In this document: in pieces, positions 19,901-26,597 of the stretch
Position numbering within the stretch: position 1 is the first letter of the stretch
Layout: every line of letters begins with the position of its first letter
Origin: Ignavibacteriales bacterium
GTDB lineage: Bacteria; Bacteroidota; Ignavibacteria; Ignavibacteriales; Melioribacteraceae
NCBI GenBank assembly: GCA_021740915.1
Contig: JAIOYW010000008.1
Location: 62,001-126,000, forward strand
DNA: 64,000 nucleotides
Direction of reading: 5' to 3'
Notes under the pieces: model-generated
Databases searched by the model: none
What the model saw: the letters and a program-made list of their open reading frames with translations, nothing else
Told to the model about the DNA's origin: nothing
Made by a program: the position numbers and the translations under genes

Positions 19901-21083
19901 CACATTCCCTATTGCCTCTGACAGCACGATTTCTCTGTTGAATGCAGACGCAGCCGGTGAATACAGTGTTACTATTGAGACGGCATTAAATGGAGTTGAA
20001 CAGCGGAGAACTTTGAATCTGACAGTTACTGATGTACCAATATCAAGCATCTCACTCAGAGCTCCGCAGGCAAGAATAAAGAATTCATCTCCGGGTATCC
20101 AGATAAGCCTTACCGGGAAAGACACACTTAATAGAAGTGTGTATCTTGGAAGTTCCGCTGTTTGGATACTTGATCCAATAGGCGCCGGGACTATTTCACG
20201 CACCGGGTTTTTTGTTCCGAAAGATACCACATATATTGGTCGCCCGTTAGTAACAGTTCGTGATGAAGCAACAGGTTTCAACGCCAGCACAGAATTTAAT
20301 GTTTATTCAGTAGTTAATTCGGATAACTCATATAAACTTTATAATGCAAGAGGTGTTGAAATATTTATTCAGCAGGGTGCGGTTAATTTCCCGATCGAAT
20401 TATCATTAACAAGACCCCAGGCTGGTCCTACAAAAAAACAATATACTCCGATAGGTGAAAGAAACACTTACAGGGTAAGCAGCGATATCTATAAAATACA
20501 ATATAGAGGGAGCGTTGCGCTTTCGGGTGATACTCTTATCAAGCCAGCTTCAATGATTTTACCAGTCGATAAGTCGCTTAAATTTTTTGACGGTAAAAAA
20601 TATATTGGACGTTATAATCCCGAGTCTAAGCAGTGGAGTCTGTATAAAGGATCGGGTTCGTTAGGTAAAACAAGCCTGGCTGCTTCAGGACTCGAAGTTA
20701 ATACAATTTCATCGTTTGGTGAATATGCAGTGCTCAGCGAGAATGAGCCGCTCGGAATAAAACACCTTGCCGTTTTACCATCGCCTTTCTCTCCCGATGT
20801 GGCGCCGCTTAAGATTGGATATTTCCTGACTTCCCCGGACAGATTTGCCACTGTCACCATTAAAGTGTATAATGTCAGGGGTGAACTTGTGAAAACCATT
20901 TTGGAAAATGATCTTCAGGAATCTGGGAAATACGGTACAAGAACCGGAATTAAAGAAGTTACGTGGGACGGCAGTACCGATGACGGACGTTTAGCACGTA
21001 ATGGCAGATATATAATTCAAGTATTAGCTAAAGACAGCTCCGGCGAGAAGTCGGAATTAACTCAGGTCGTATTAGTTAAATAA
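13947..21083 (+). CDS. Giant secreted carboxypeptidase-regulatory-like repeat protein
   Basis: About 2378 residues. A signal peptide (LFCLLFFLSLGSINAQ) leads into a region of fibronectin/Ig-like character (about residues 130-460). Then come roughly 16 tandem CarboxypepD_reg-like beta-sandwich units of 85-90 residues, each opening like SGKVLNDLGTPVQLATITATSG and containing GNYSITL and SKSGF-type turns. An Ig-like segment near residue 1960 and a C-terminal FlgD/sorting-type domain (LPSPFSPDVAPLKIGYFL...ITWDG-like...NGRYIIQVLAKD) follow. Such architecture suits a long surface stalk or adhesin exported by the type IX system. I chose the ATG at 13947 over 13911 because of GGAG upstream and the signal peptide. 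It is followed after 17 nt by a PorV-like gene. Confidence 0.88.
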   Translation: MKKRIQLFCLLFFLSLGSINAQTFLLNPAQGYFLDDPGDLKYKLLFSQTDSVVFSWLANLTGTNSKIKIGLSSGNYNIKSIAVSGSRAGYKANQTPLNLSTGRYYAIVTNSNATTLAQIQADFAASPTTIKYSNEIQFVIEAPIAPVALNPSGVITEATPDFEWTSVAGVPAYYLIVSSTPFNVVTLPSGEVSVEGANIIWNFITTGTSVQYGELDPLSPYYIPAPPLIPGNTYNYTILNLYDESDISFASTVFSGVTAFTFQGTQTLTPPILVYPPDGATFSSDEYINFQWDPVPNANSYSIFLYQRVSTFAGNNQQFDVPIWNSTVTSTSISYPAVTTLTKSDYVWFVIPNDNSGAGVASQTSLFHYIQPIGGFRITCIDAETGSNFTNFEVEVNSLSGGVSPANPIIVSNSQSFSDSLVVGTYEFTAKKPNYYDSTFVVTITENGFVIANLAVRPYPALISGSVKDQFNAAVNDALITLKNVATTEEFLVQTNSLGDFSAALPRGTYTVRATKNGYIPSSQRTVTVEGDQLIISPHLTLTLDNASISGKVLNDLGTPVQLATITATSGSVTQQVVTDGNGNYSITLNSGNWLISVSKSGFIPSEPQTISLITGDNLQNQNFILVPRANQITGFVYKVTSGGSTPFADVTVTAIPTSGTPVTTVSTNSGEYSLSLRAGSYNIVASKQGYTSSAPVQLTLTLGIAQTISGVNFDMIPNPSSISGTVTGPDGAGISGVTVSTLSGVTGTTLPNGTYSISVSPGTRTLSAQKTGYVTPSPKQVSVLTGQNITGINFILSPNAATISGKVLNLQQPVVGATVTATSGSSSSSVTTNSNGEYTFNLQPGTYSLNALKTGFIGGATINVTVSGGQQSLNNNFNLARNLATVRGTILSNSGNPINAVTVIAENTTNSSKIFSTLSSSDGSYSLGVEGGAAYKVTLTEQVHSSYTETTSVLNAGDTKTINATLTANLSTVSGIVKDNLQSPVISATVTLRNLGTGIVEKTITTQANGTFSSGINQGNYAIVASKDGHIRDSIVVNLSAGQTLSNLSLTLTQNFALMTGNITDTGGLPLDDAVLNLDGQYSATVTANETGVYLLTGIVGGTYSVKVSKPGYKDTIITSYVITGGSSKSQNFLLPQLTGKISGIISGASIGNVKQATVFAKSNTSNEVLAELSDDNGYFEFINLNFDSYTISASKTGMTSTATVALTIWADNQQGTADISDFIAQSSKIKGTVVDGSGTPLGNVQITASGLAGSGLSTSSSNGTYIMTNLTPGNYTLSANKVGYTYGGATISLVDSFVLNPTLIRNTSTITGTVKNQIGEKLRIQTQVKAVSSGSESYTATVDANGNYSLTNVASGKQYTVFNDIYREGFDNDTSSITVPEGAPTAGPVNLQVQVNLSGIKGNAGTPTANLKIQNISTSEIFTTSSTGTGSFEKLFLPNGSYRITPNKQGFTFSPTTTTVNLSVRDTQTVNFTASSQVGKANITVSESNGTKIAGVAISLTNAAGNTVLNGVTNTAGNVLISDIPSGAYTLRASKEGFSPLSPTTSVTISTGQTAESSVQMVRNTARLSGTVYKKSSTTSVPFPNVTVKLRYSTGVTLVGLTDAQGKYSLKDLPAGQAYVYAIQSGYTTDSLAVNLAIGANIARDVNLSAAFVAVRGKVLLEGVGLSNVNITATGSSVNSVKTDQNGQFTFPALTIQQGAGDSTLYNIAINDSRYPIKSIVRSFTAAEAGTTVTLGDFILPSGQMFITVTDGKSVLPGAKVILTRPNGVNRTEITGLNGIFTSKNELFKGTYRVSLEKEGYLGPTEEYTRVILNDDTSSVRVTFRMPYIFDTVDTIFADENTVIKVFSNLTDDVPVPTLYYRKSSDQEFTALGMTVSGDTISGTIPAQFSLEDIEYYLEIKNLTTGILNRSPHYTVTPLAKGILSALKIDPELNGLILRMGDTYQISAIIRDGIGNDLKDKFTGTSSPGKISWTSNDPDNLPITFPIASDSTISLLNADAAGEYSVTIETALNGVEQRRTLNLTVTDVPISSISLRAPQARIKNSSPGIQISLTGKDTLNRSVYLGSSAVWILDPIGAGTISRTGFFVPKDTTYIGRPLVTVRDEATGFNASTEFNVYSVVNSDNSYKLYNARGVEIFIQQGAVNFPIELSLTRPQAGPTKKQYTPIGERNTYRVSSDIYKIQYRGSVALSGDTLIKPASMILPVDKSLKFFDGKKYIGRYNPESKQWSLYKGSGSLGKTSLAASGLEVNTISSFGEYAVLSENEPLGIKHLAVLPSPFSPDVAPLKIGYFLTSPDRFATVTIKVYNVRGELVKTILENDLQESGKYGTRTGIKEVTWDGSTDDGRLARNGRYIIQVLAKDSSGEKSELTQVVLVK

Positions 21084-21100
21084 AATTATCAGGGTTTTAT

Positions 21101-22084
21101 ATGAAAATAATAAAGAAATACTTGTTAATTCTTATTCTCGTTGCAGCCTGTGATTATTCTGCGCAGGAGCTATCGGGAATTCCCGGCGCCTTTGTTGACG
21201 TTGGCTTTGGCGCCAGACCGGTAAGCATGGGTGGGGCATATACTGCTTTCGCAAGCGATGTTCATAGTATCGTTTGGAACCCGGCAGGCTTATCCCGATT
21301 AAAGAAAAGTCAGGCATCATTCAACTATGTAAACCAGTTAGGGCTTGTTGATTATTATTATATGTCTGCTGCTATGCCTCTTTCACCGGAAAGCAGGTCA
21401 GCCGCCGGTATTCTGGTTATTTCTTCCGGAGATAAAGCTCTCCGTGAGTGGACTTTTGGAACCGCATATTCAAAAGAAATCTGGGGATTTCTTATGGGTG
21501 TGGGAGTCAAAGTGAGGTATGCCACATTTGGCAATAATACGCTTAGCAAAACTGACCTTATTATTTTTGAGCAGGATGAGATCGATGCAGGTTTAGGCAA
21601 TCAGGTTTTCGGAAGCGCTCTTGGATTTGGTGTTGATGTCGGTTTTCTTTTTGATCTTAGTGAACGTGTAGCTTTGGGAATATCATTCCGGGATATGATG
21701 TCATCATTGTCTTGGGATTCCGACAATAAGAACTCAGATCTTAAGCCGAAAGGTAAGTACTCTGAAGCACTTCCGACAGAAGCTTATATCGGACTTGCTT
21801 TTAAGGTTCTGGATGAGCTTAGTATTGCCGCTGATTATAGTCCGGGATTTATTCAGGATGCCAATCCCAAGCTTTTTGCCGGAGCGGAAGGCGTTCTTTT
21901 TAAAATTCTTTACCTTCGGGCCGGCACTCAATACTATATCAATAATGTCCAGGATGAAAAATTTACTCTGGGTATAGGGCTTGATATTAATGCTTTACCG
22001 GATATGACAATAAAAACAGATTTTGGTTATCTGATCGAAAGACTGGACAACACCGTGAGATTTACTCTCGGATTAGAGTTTTAA
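21101..22084 (+). CDS. PorV/PorQ-family outer-membrane protein
   Basis: A 327-residue beta-barrel protein with a signal peptide (LLILILVAACDYSAQ). The start of the mature part is diagnostic of the PorV/PorQ (UPF0164) family: GARPVSMGGAYTAFASDVHSIVWNPAGL. The remainder alternates amphipathic strands and ends LGLEF, an aromatic terminal residue typical of barrels. PorV shuttles type IX cargo to the attachment complex in Porphyromonas gingivalis. Its position directly after the giant protein suggests a dedicated partner, though family members also occur as orphan barrels. AtG/RBS spacing is ordinary. Confidence 0.82.
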   Translation: MKIIKKYLLILILVAACDYSAQELSGIPGAFVDVGFGARPVSMGGAYTAFASDVHSIVWNPAGLSRLKKSQASFNYVNQLGLVDYYYMSAAMPLSPESRSAAGILVISSGDKALREWTFGTAYSKEIWGFLMGVGVKVRYATFGNNTLSKTDLIIFEQDEIDAGLGNQVFGSALGFGVDVGFLFDLSERVALGISFRDMMSSLSWDSDNKNSDLKPKGKYSEALPTEAYIGLAFKVLDELSIAADYSPGFIQDANPKLFAGAEGVLFKILYLRAGTQYYINNVQDEKFTLGIGLDINALPDMTIKTDFGYLIERLDNTVRFTLGLEF

Positions 22085-22098
22085 GGGGAGGAAAAAAG

Positions 22099-23751
22099 AT
22101 GAAATATTTAAGATTACCAGTGATTTTCTTGATTCTTCCGATTTTCCTTTTCGGACAGGGCAGCGATACTCCCATAATGCAATATTGGGTTGGGGGAACA
22201 TTAAACATTGATTTCGGAATGCATTTTTCTTCAGGCGGCGGTCCTGGTGCCGGGATATTTGGGGGAGTTATAAGCCCATCTCTAAATAACGGCTCAGCGG
22301 CAGTTTTTGGCAATCCGGCTGAACTTGCTTTAATGACAAAACCACATTTCACGTTTGATACTAAAATACCATTCACTCTGCAGAATTTTGGTATTACACA
22401 GGGCTCACTTATCTCGGCGCAGTCTCTGAAGGAATCTTCTGATGATTTTCTGAGCGATACCACAACTTTTGTGCTTCTGCCCTCGAGTTATAGAAAAGAT
22501 ATAGAACTGAACCGTTTTAATTTTGGTCTTGGTGGGGGCTTGACTTCTTTTTCAGCGGGATTTCCTATCAGCAGGAAATTTATGCTCGCTTACGGTTTTA
22601 ACAATGCTATTGATTTTAATATGAATATGTTCCTGAATGGTATCAGGATGAATATTATTACAGAAAAGCAGATTGGAAATAATATTACCCCGATTGATAT
22701 GATACTCAATTCGTCTTTCCTGATGGAACAGAGGTTAAGAATGAACCATATGAATTTTGCAATTGCGTGGAATATGGTTGAGACTCAGGGATTTGGTCAA
22801 CTTTCGATGGGACTGACATTTAACCGTTATCAGATGACATTTGATTATTCGTCTCTCTTTTATTCAGACGGGATGATGGTTATTAATAACAGCTCAGAGT
22901 ATTACTTTAATAATCCCGCAGATCGTCAGATTGACTTTGCCAAAGGTGAGACGAACGAACTCTATTGGAAAACTGCAGCAAACTTCCGGGGTGAGGATTG
23001 GACTACCAATTTTGGTATTTATTACAATAAGCCCGGCAGCAGGTGGAAATTCTCACTCGTTTATCAGGGTTCGCCATCATTTAAGCTGTTTGATCCCAAC
23101 GCTTATTCGGAAAGCTATCAGCCCAAATTTATGGTTGGAAGGGTGACCGGCGAAAATGATGACGCCTTAGACATAATAATAGATTCACTTAATATTGCCA
23201 AACCAAACCTTACTATTGCGACGAGCAACAGATTTTCTCAGGAATTTGAACTCTCGTTTCCCTCATCACTCACACTGGGTGTTGATTTTGGGCTTGGTGC
23301 ACACATGGTCGCTCTTAATTATGTCAGCTATAGCGGCGAATTTGCATATAGCTTCAATGGTTATAAGATTGGTAAAAAACCCGAGACCGGATTCCGTTAC
23401 GGACTTGATATTAAAATGCCGGAAGAATTTAATACCTGGGGATATATTATGCTTCCTGTAAGACTGCTCTTTTTAGATTTCGACGGCTTACTTTTACAAG
23501 CATTTAAGAAGAGAACAGGTTACCGTGACTCCCATTACCGATTTGGAATTGGTTTGATGACCGGGAAAGGAATTGCCGAAGGTTTCGATGAAGAGACGAC
23601 AAAAGACATGAAAGACCTCATGGACATTCCGTTGCTTACAGGATTATCCTTAAGTAGAAAGTACACTCTTCTTGATAATCTTGATGTTGGGGTTGTGGTT
23701 TTTGGCTGGCCTGATCTTTTTATGAAATTCTCGTTCGGTTACAAATTATAA
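22099..23751 (+). CDS. Putative outer-membrane beta-barrel protein
   Basis: A 550-residue protein with signal peptide (VIFLILPIFLFGQ) and many alternating hydrophobic strands. The early segment GGVISPSLNNGSAAVFGNPAELALMTKPHFTFDTKIPF resembles the FadL/PorV-like start 'NPAGLA', and the protein ends MKFSFGYKL, a barrel-like terminus. I do not recognise a named family. GGGGAGG lies just before the ATG. It is the last gene of a three-gene plus-strand unit with the giant protein and the PorV-like protein, so a role in export or anchoring of that protein is plausible but unproven. Confidence 0.75.
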   Translation: MKYLRLPVIFLILPIFLFGQGSDTPIMQYWVGGTLNIDFGMHFSSGGGPGAGIFGGVISPSLNNGSAAVFGNPAELALMTKPHFTFDTKIPFTLQNFGITQGSLISAQSLKESSDDFLSDTTTFVLLPSSYRKDIELNRFNFGLGGGLTSFSAGFPISRKFMLAYGFNNAIDFNMNMFLNGIRMNIITEKQIGNNITPIDMILNSSFLMEQRLRMNHMNFAIAWNMVETQGFGQLSMGLTFNRYQMTFDYSSLFYSDGMMVINNSSEYYFNNPADRQIDFAKGETNELYWKTAANFRGEDWTTNFGIYYNKPGSRWKFSLVYQGSPSFKLFDPNAYSESYQPKFMVGRVTGENDDALDIIIDSLNIAKPNLTIATSNRFSQEFELSFPSSLTLGVDFGLGAHMVALNYVSYSGEFAYSFNGYKIGKKPETGFRYGLDIKMPEEFNTWGYIMLPVRLLFLDFDGLLLQAFKKRTGYRDSHYRFGIGLMTGKGIAEGFDEETTKDMKDLMDIPLLTGLSLSRKYTLLDNLDVGVVVFGWPDLFMKFSFGYKL

Positions 23752-23781
23752 AAAAAATTAATGATTGTTGGAAGGAAGGGG

Positions 23782-23810
23782 GGCTGTTCAGATTGAACAG
23801 CCTTTCTTTT
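23782..23810 (+). terminator. Rho-independent terminator after the surface-protein operon
   Basis: A perfect 9-bp stem, GGCTGTTCA (23782-23790) pairing with TGAACAGCC (23794-23802), with a 3-nt loop and a TTTCTTTT tail. It lies 30 nt after the stop of the outer-membrane protein gene. Confidence 0.9.
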
Positions 23811-24080
23811 ATGGATAATTAACATATGGGAATATTTCGCATTTTAATAATATTCTTTTCAACCCCCTCAGTTATTAATCGTCAAAATATCCTAGCAGAC
23901 AAATAATTTGGACATGAAATTTGAACGTAATTACCCGGTAAGATCAATAATATTGATCTTTTAGGAAAGTGCAGGATAGTATAAATTAGAACCTAATGAG
24001 AAAAAATAAATTAATGTTTGATCAATAATTCCGGGTTCGAAATATAAACGGGGGCAGGAGCCCCCGTTTATGAAGGTGTT
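23811..24080. other. Convergent intergenic region with a 12-bp hairpin
   Basis: AT-rich sequence between convergent genes with no supported gene. It contains a perfect hairpin: ATAAACGGGGGC at 24044-24055 pairing with GCCCCCGTTTAT at 24060-24071, four-base loop. The hairpin lies 10 nt after the stop of the minus-strand type IX cargo gene. It lacks a T tract on either strand, so it is either an atypical terminator or a 3'-end stabilising structure. Confidence 0.6.
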
Positions 24081-26216
24081 TTACTTAAGCATTATCATTT
24101 TAATTATGCTTTCAAATTGGTTCTGTACAGTAATTTTACATAAGTAAATACCACTTGCAAGATGTGTATTGCCGAATTGAACAACGTGATAACCAGCATC
24201 CATTTCCCGATTGACTAAAACAGCAACCAGCTCGCCAAGAGTATTATAAACCGATAAATTAACAGGACCGGTTTTCGGAATTCCAAATTTAATATTTGTA
24301 AGCGGGTTGAATGGATTAGGATAGTTTTGCATAAGTTCATATCTATCAGGAGTCCCTAATTCAATCTTTATAGTGGAACTGAATTCATAGGAGCCGTCAA
24401 TATCGATTTGTTTCAGGCGATATTCAAAAATCGACCCGCCGGAAAGTTCATCCCTGAACGTAAATGTTGACGGGGTTAAACTTGTGCCATTTCCGTTTAC
24501 AAACCCGATTTTTACAAATTCAGCCTGTTCCACAGCCGTTCTTCGTTGAATCTCAAAACCAAGATTATTCGTTTCTGTTGCGGTTTCCCAGAGAAGTAAG
24601 ACAACATTACCAGTGACTGAAGCCGTAAACGAGGTCATTTCAACGGGAATCACCGGGAAGCCTCCCGCTCCAAAGACCCAGTCAATAGTCCCGCTCAGGA
24701 TCTGAGAGGCATCTTTTGTTACAGGGAATATTACCTCTCTTATTTCAAATGAAAAATAAACAATATTATATGTGTTTCCATCGAAAACAACACCGGCTAC
24801 AGTATCGCTGTTTGAAGGCAAATCAGCGAATCTGTATGCAACCATGCTTCCATTGAGCGTTCCTATTGCATCGGGGTACAAAGAATACAACGAATCACAT
24901 AACCCGGGATTAATTTCCACTCCGCAAATTCTGTTATTATCTGAAGATTGGGGATCATCTTGATAGTATTGTGCATGAAGAGTGTGCCAGAAAAAGGTAG
25001 TATCATAATTAGCACCTGTTGGGTTACCGTGGAAATATCCAATATCATCGCCAAAGATAATTATTGTTTTTTCCTGATCTTTAGTGCCTGCGTTGGTGAA
25101 ATTTATTAAAGCAAGCCTTTCTTCTTCCTGAAGACTTCCGTCTTCAAGCCAGAGAATTGTAGCCCATGGTGTGAAATCTGTATTAGGATTTATATTCCTG
25201 TCGCACTCATCATACAAAACCCCTAAGCTATTGAGTGCAGTAAAAGCACTGTCTCTGTTGGATACGCCATTCGTATATTGGCTTGTCCAGACAACAAGCA
25301 AAGGCTGGGTTTGCACAAATCGGCTAAAATTAGATTTTACAGTATCGTCACTGGGAACAGGATCAGTAGGCGATTTTACATAAGCAAGTGTTTGATATAA
25401 TCCATTTCCGGTAAAATTTGAACAATCATTAAAATAGGCGGTATCGTATTCGCCTGGTTGAAAATTGGTAAAATCTGTGCTGTCGGAATATAGCAGGTCA
25501 CCAGTCGGGCTGAAAATTGATGCGAAATACTTACCCGACATAACTTCGGAGCCATTATTCTCAAATACCGCTGTGACCGGCAATGTTGGATCATTGCTCA
25601 AATTAACCGGCGACAGAATTTCACGGGCAGCTATATTATTGGTAACCTCAATATCGTAACCGAAATTCTGCCAGGACGTAGATGATGTGCCTGTGGTTGC
25701 AACAGGATCAGAAGCGTAAAGTTTTTTTCCGGAAATGCCCGAACCATAAATAGTTGAAAAACCTGTCTGAGTATTTGTTTCCCATTTGACCTCAACAATA
25801 AGAGTTTGAGTCGCATCAAATTGAAAAGTAGATGATAGATCAATTGCGAACCAGTTTCCAATTACCCCGGCAGGAATTGAATAAGTTGGTAAATTGAGTA
25901 CTTCAGTAAGTCCGGTGAAAAATGCCCCGCCGGCAAATGTTGTCTCAATCGTTTGACCAAGACTCACACTGAAATTCGTATATTCGGGGGAAGTTGTTGA
26001 ATTGTACATAAAATAAATCTTTGAAATAGAACCGGAGACTGAAGCAATAAAATCTCCGGGAAGATAAAGCAGCTGAGTTTTTTTTGCACTTGTTGAACCA
26101 AGCAGAAGAGTGCTGCCTGATGTACCGGAACTGACTTTAGTGTTCATTTGTGGAAAGAATTCGGTGGAAAAAGCCAGTAGAATGCTAAGGAAAACAAAAG
26201 TATAAAACTTCTTCAT
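24081..26216 (-). CDS. Type IX secreted protein with C-terminal sorting domain
   Basis: A 711-residue secreted protein. The ATG at 26216, with GGGAGG 5 nt before it, is followed by a signal peptide (FYTFVFLSILLAFSTEFFPQ); an upstream frame to 26276 is not needed. The N-terminal part is a beta-rich domain (SSGTSGSTLLLGS...). A CARDB-like segment sits near 220-300 (AVFENNGSEVMSGKYFA). A Rossmann-like stretch follows (PLLVVWTSQYTNGVSNRDSAFTALNSLG...IIFGDDIGYF). The last 85 residues are the type A sorting domain (NYPNPFNPLTNIKFG...ASGIYLCKI...IKMIMLK). No catalytic motif was identified. Expected location is the cell surface or medium. Confidence 0.85.
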   Translation of the reverse strand: MKKFYTFVFLSILLAFSTEFFPQMNTKVSSGTSGSTLLLGSTSAKKTQLLYLPGDFIASVSGSISKIYFMYNSTTSPEYTNFSVSLGQTIETTFAGGAFFTGLTEVLNLPTYSIPAGVIGNWFAIDLSSTFQFDATQTLIVEVKWETNTQTGFSTIYGSGISGKKLYASDPVATTGTSSTSWQNFGYDIEVTNNIAAREILSPVNLSNDPTLPVTAVFENNGSEVMSGKYFASIFSPTGDLLYSDSTDFTNFQPGEYDTAYFNDCSNFTGNGLYQTLAYVKSPTDPVPSDDTVKSNFSRFVQTQPLLVVWTSQYTNGVSNRDSAFTALNSLGVLYDECDRNINPNTDFTPWATILWLEDGSLQEEERLALINFTNAGTKDQEKTIIIFGDDIGYFHGNPTGANYDTTFFWHTLHAQYYQDDPQSSDNNRICGVEINPGLCDSLYSLYPDAIGTLNGSMVAYRFADLPSNSDTVAGVVFDGNTYNIVYFSFEIREVIFPVTKDASQILSGTIDWVFGAGGFPVIPVEMTSFTASVTGNVVLLLWETATETNNLGFEIQRRTAVEQAEFVKIGFVNGNGTSLTPSTFTFRDELSGGSIFEYRLKQIDIDGSYEFSSTIKIELGTPDRYELMQNYPNPFNPLTNIKFGIPKTGPVNLSVYNTLGELVAVLVNREMDAGYHVVQFGNTHLASGIYLCKITVQNQFESIIKMIMLK

Positions 26217-26597
26217 TAGACCTCCCTGTCTTATTAAAATTCGCTTTAATATACAATAATTATTAAAAATAGTCAATAATTATTTAAAGAACCCCAGGTG
26301 ATTGAAACTAATAATTACACTGAATTGCAACCATATGAAGGTATAGAGATTCATATGGGTAAATCTGTCTGTTCGTATAAATTGAATGAGTTTAAGAGTT
26401 GTGGAAGAACACGGTTGAAATTCAAAACACATTGGAGAGGCGCATTTAATCAATGCGATTGTTATTATTTCGTGCGATGAAAGAAATAATTTTTTAATAA
26501 AGAAACATTGTTCAGTATAATGATCCTGGTGAACAAATGTATCGACGAAAAAATCACCCGACCCAATAATTCATGGATCGGGTGATTCATAAACAAA
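26217..26597. other. Intergenic region between two secreted-protein genes
   Basis: About 380 bases, AT-rich. It holds the upstream region of the 711-residue cargo gene and, at its right end, the terminator of the amylase gene. A 60-codon plus-strand frame starting with GTG at 26298 has no ribosome binding site and no recognisable features, so no gene is called. Confidence 0.5.
26548..26587 (-). terminator. Terminator downstream of the secreted amylase gene
   Basis: On the minus strand, AATCACCCGA (26587-26578) pairs with TCGGGTGATT (26561-26552). A 16-nt loop contains a further GG/CC pairing, and a run of six T follows. It lies 11 nt after the stop of the amylase gene. Confidence 0.85.

Noticed and set aside
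13947-21083. Repeats in the giant gene as a possible CRISPR or minisatellite
   Set aside because: The periodicity is at protein level (85-90 residues); the DNA units are too diverged and have no spacers.
24031-24043. GGGTTCGAAAT, like a tRNA T-loop
   Set aside because: No matching acceptor, D or anticodon arms could be built around it, and the bases beyond form a plain hairpin.
26298-26480. 60-codon plus-strand frame in the gap between the two type IX cargo genes
   Set aside because: GTG start without a ribosome binding site, no recognisable feature, and it lies in the upstream region of a minus-strand gene.
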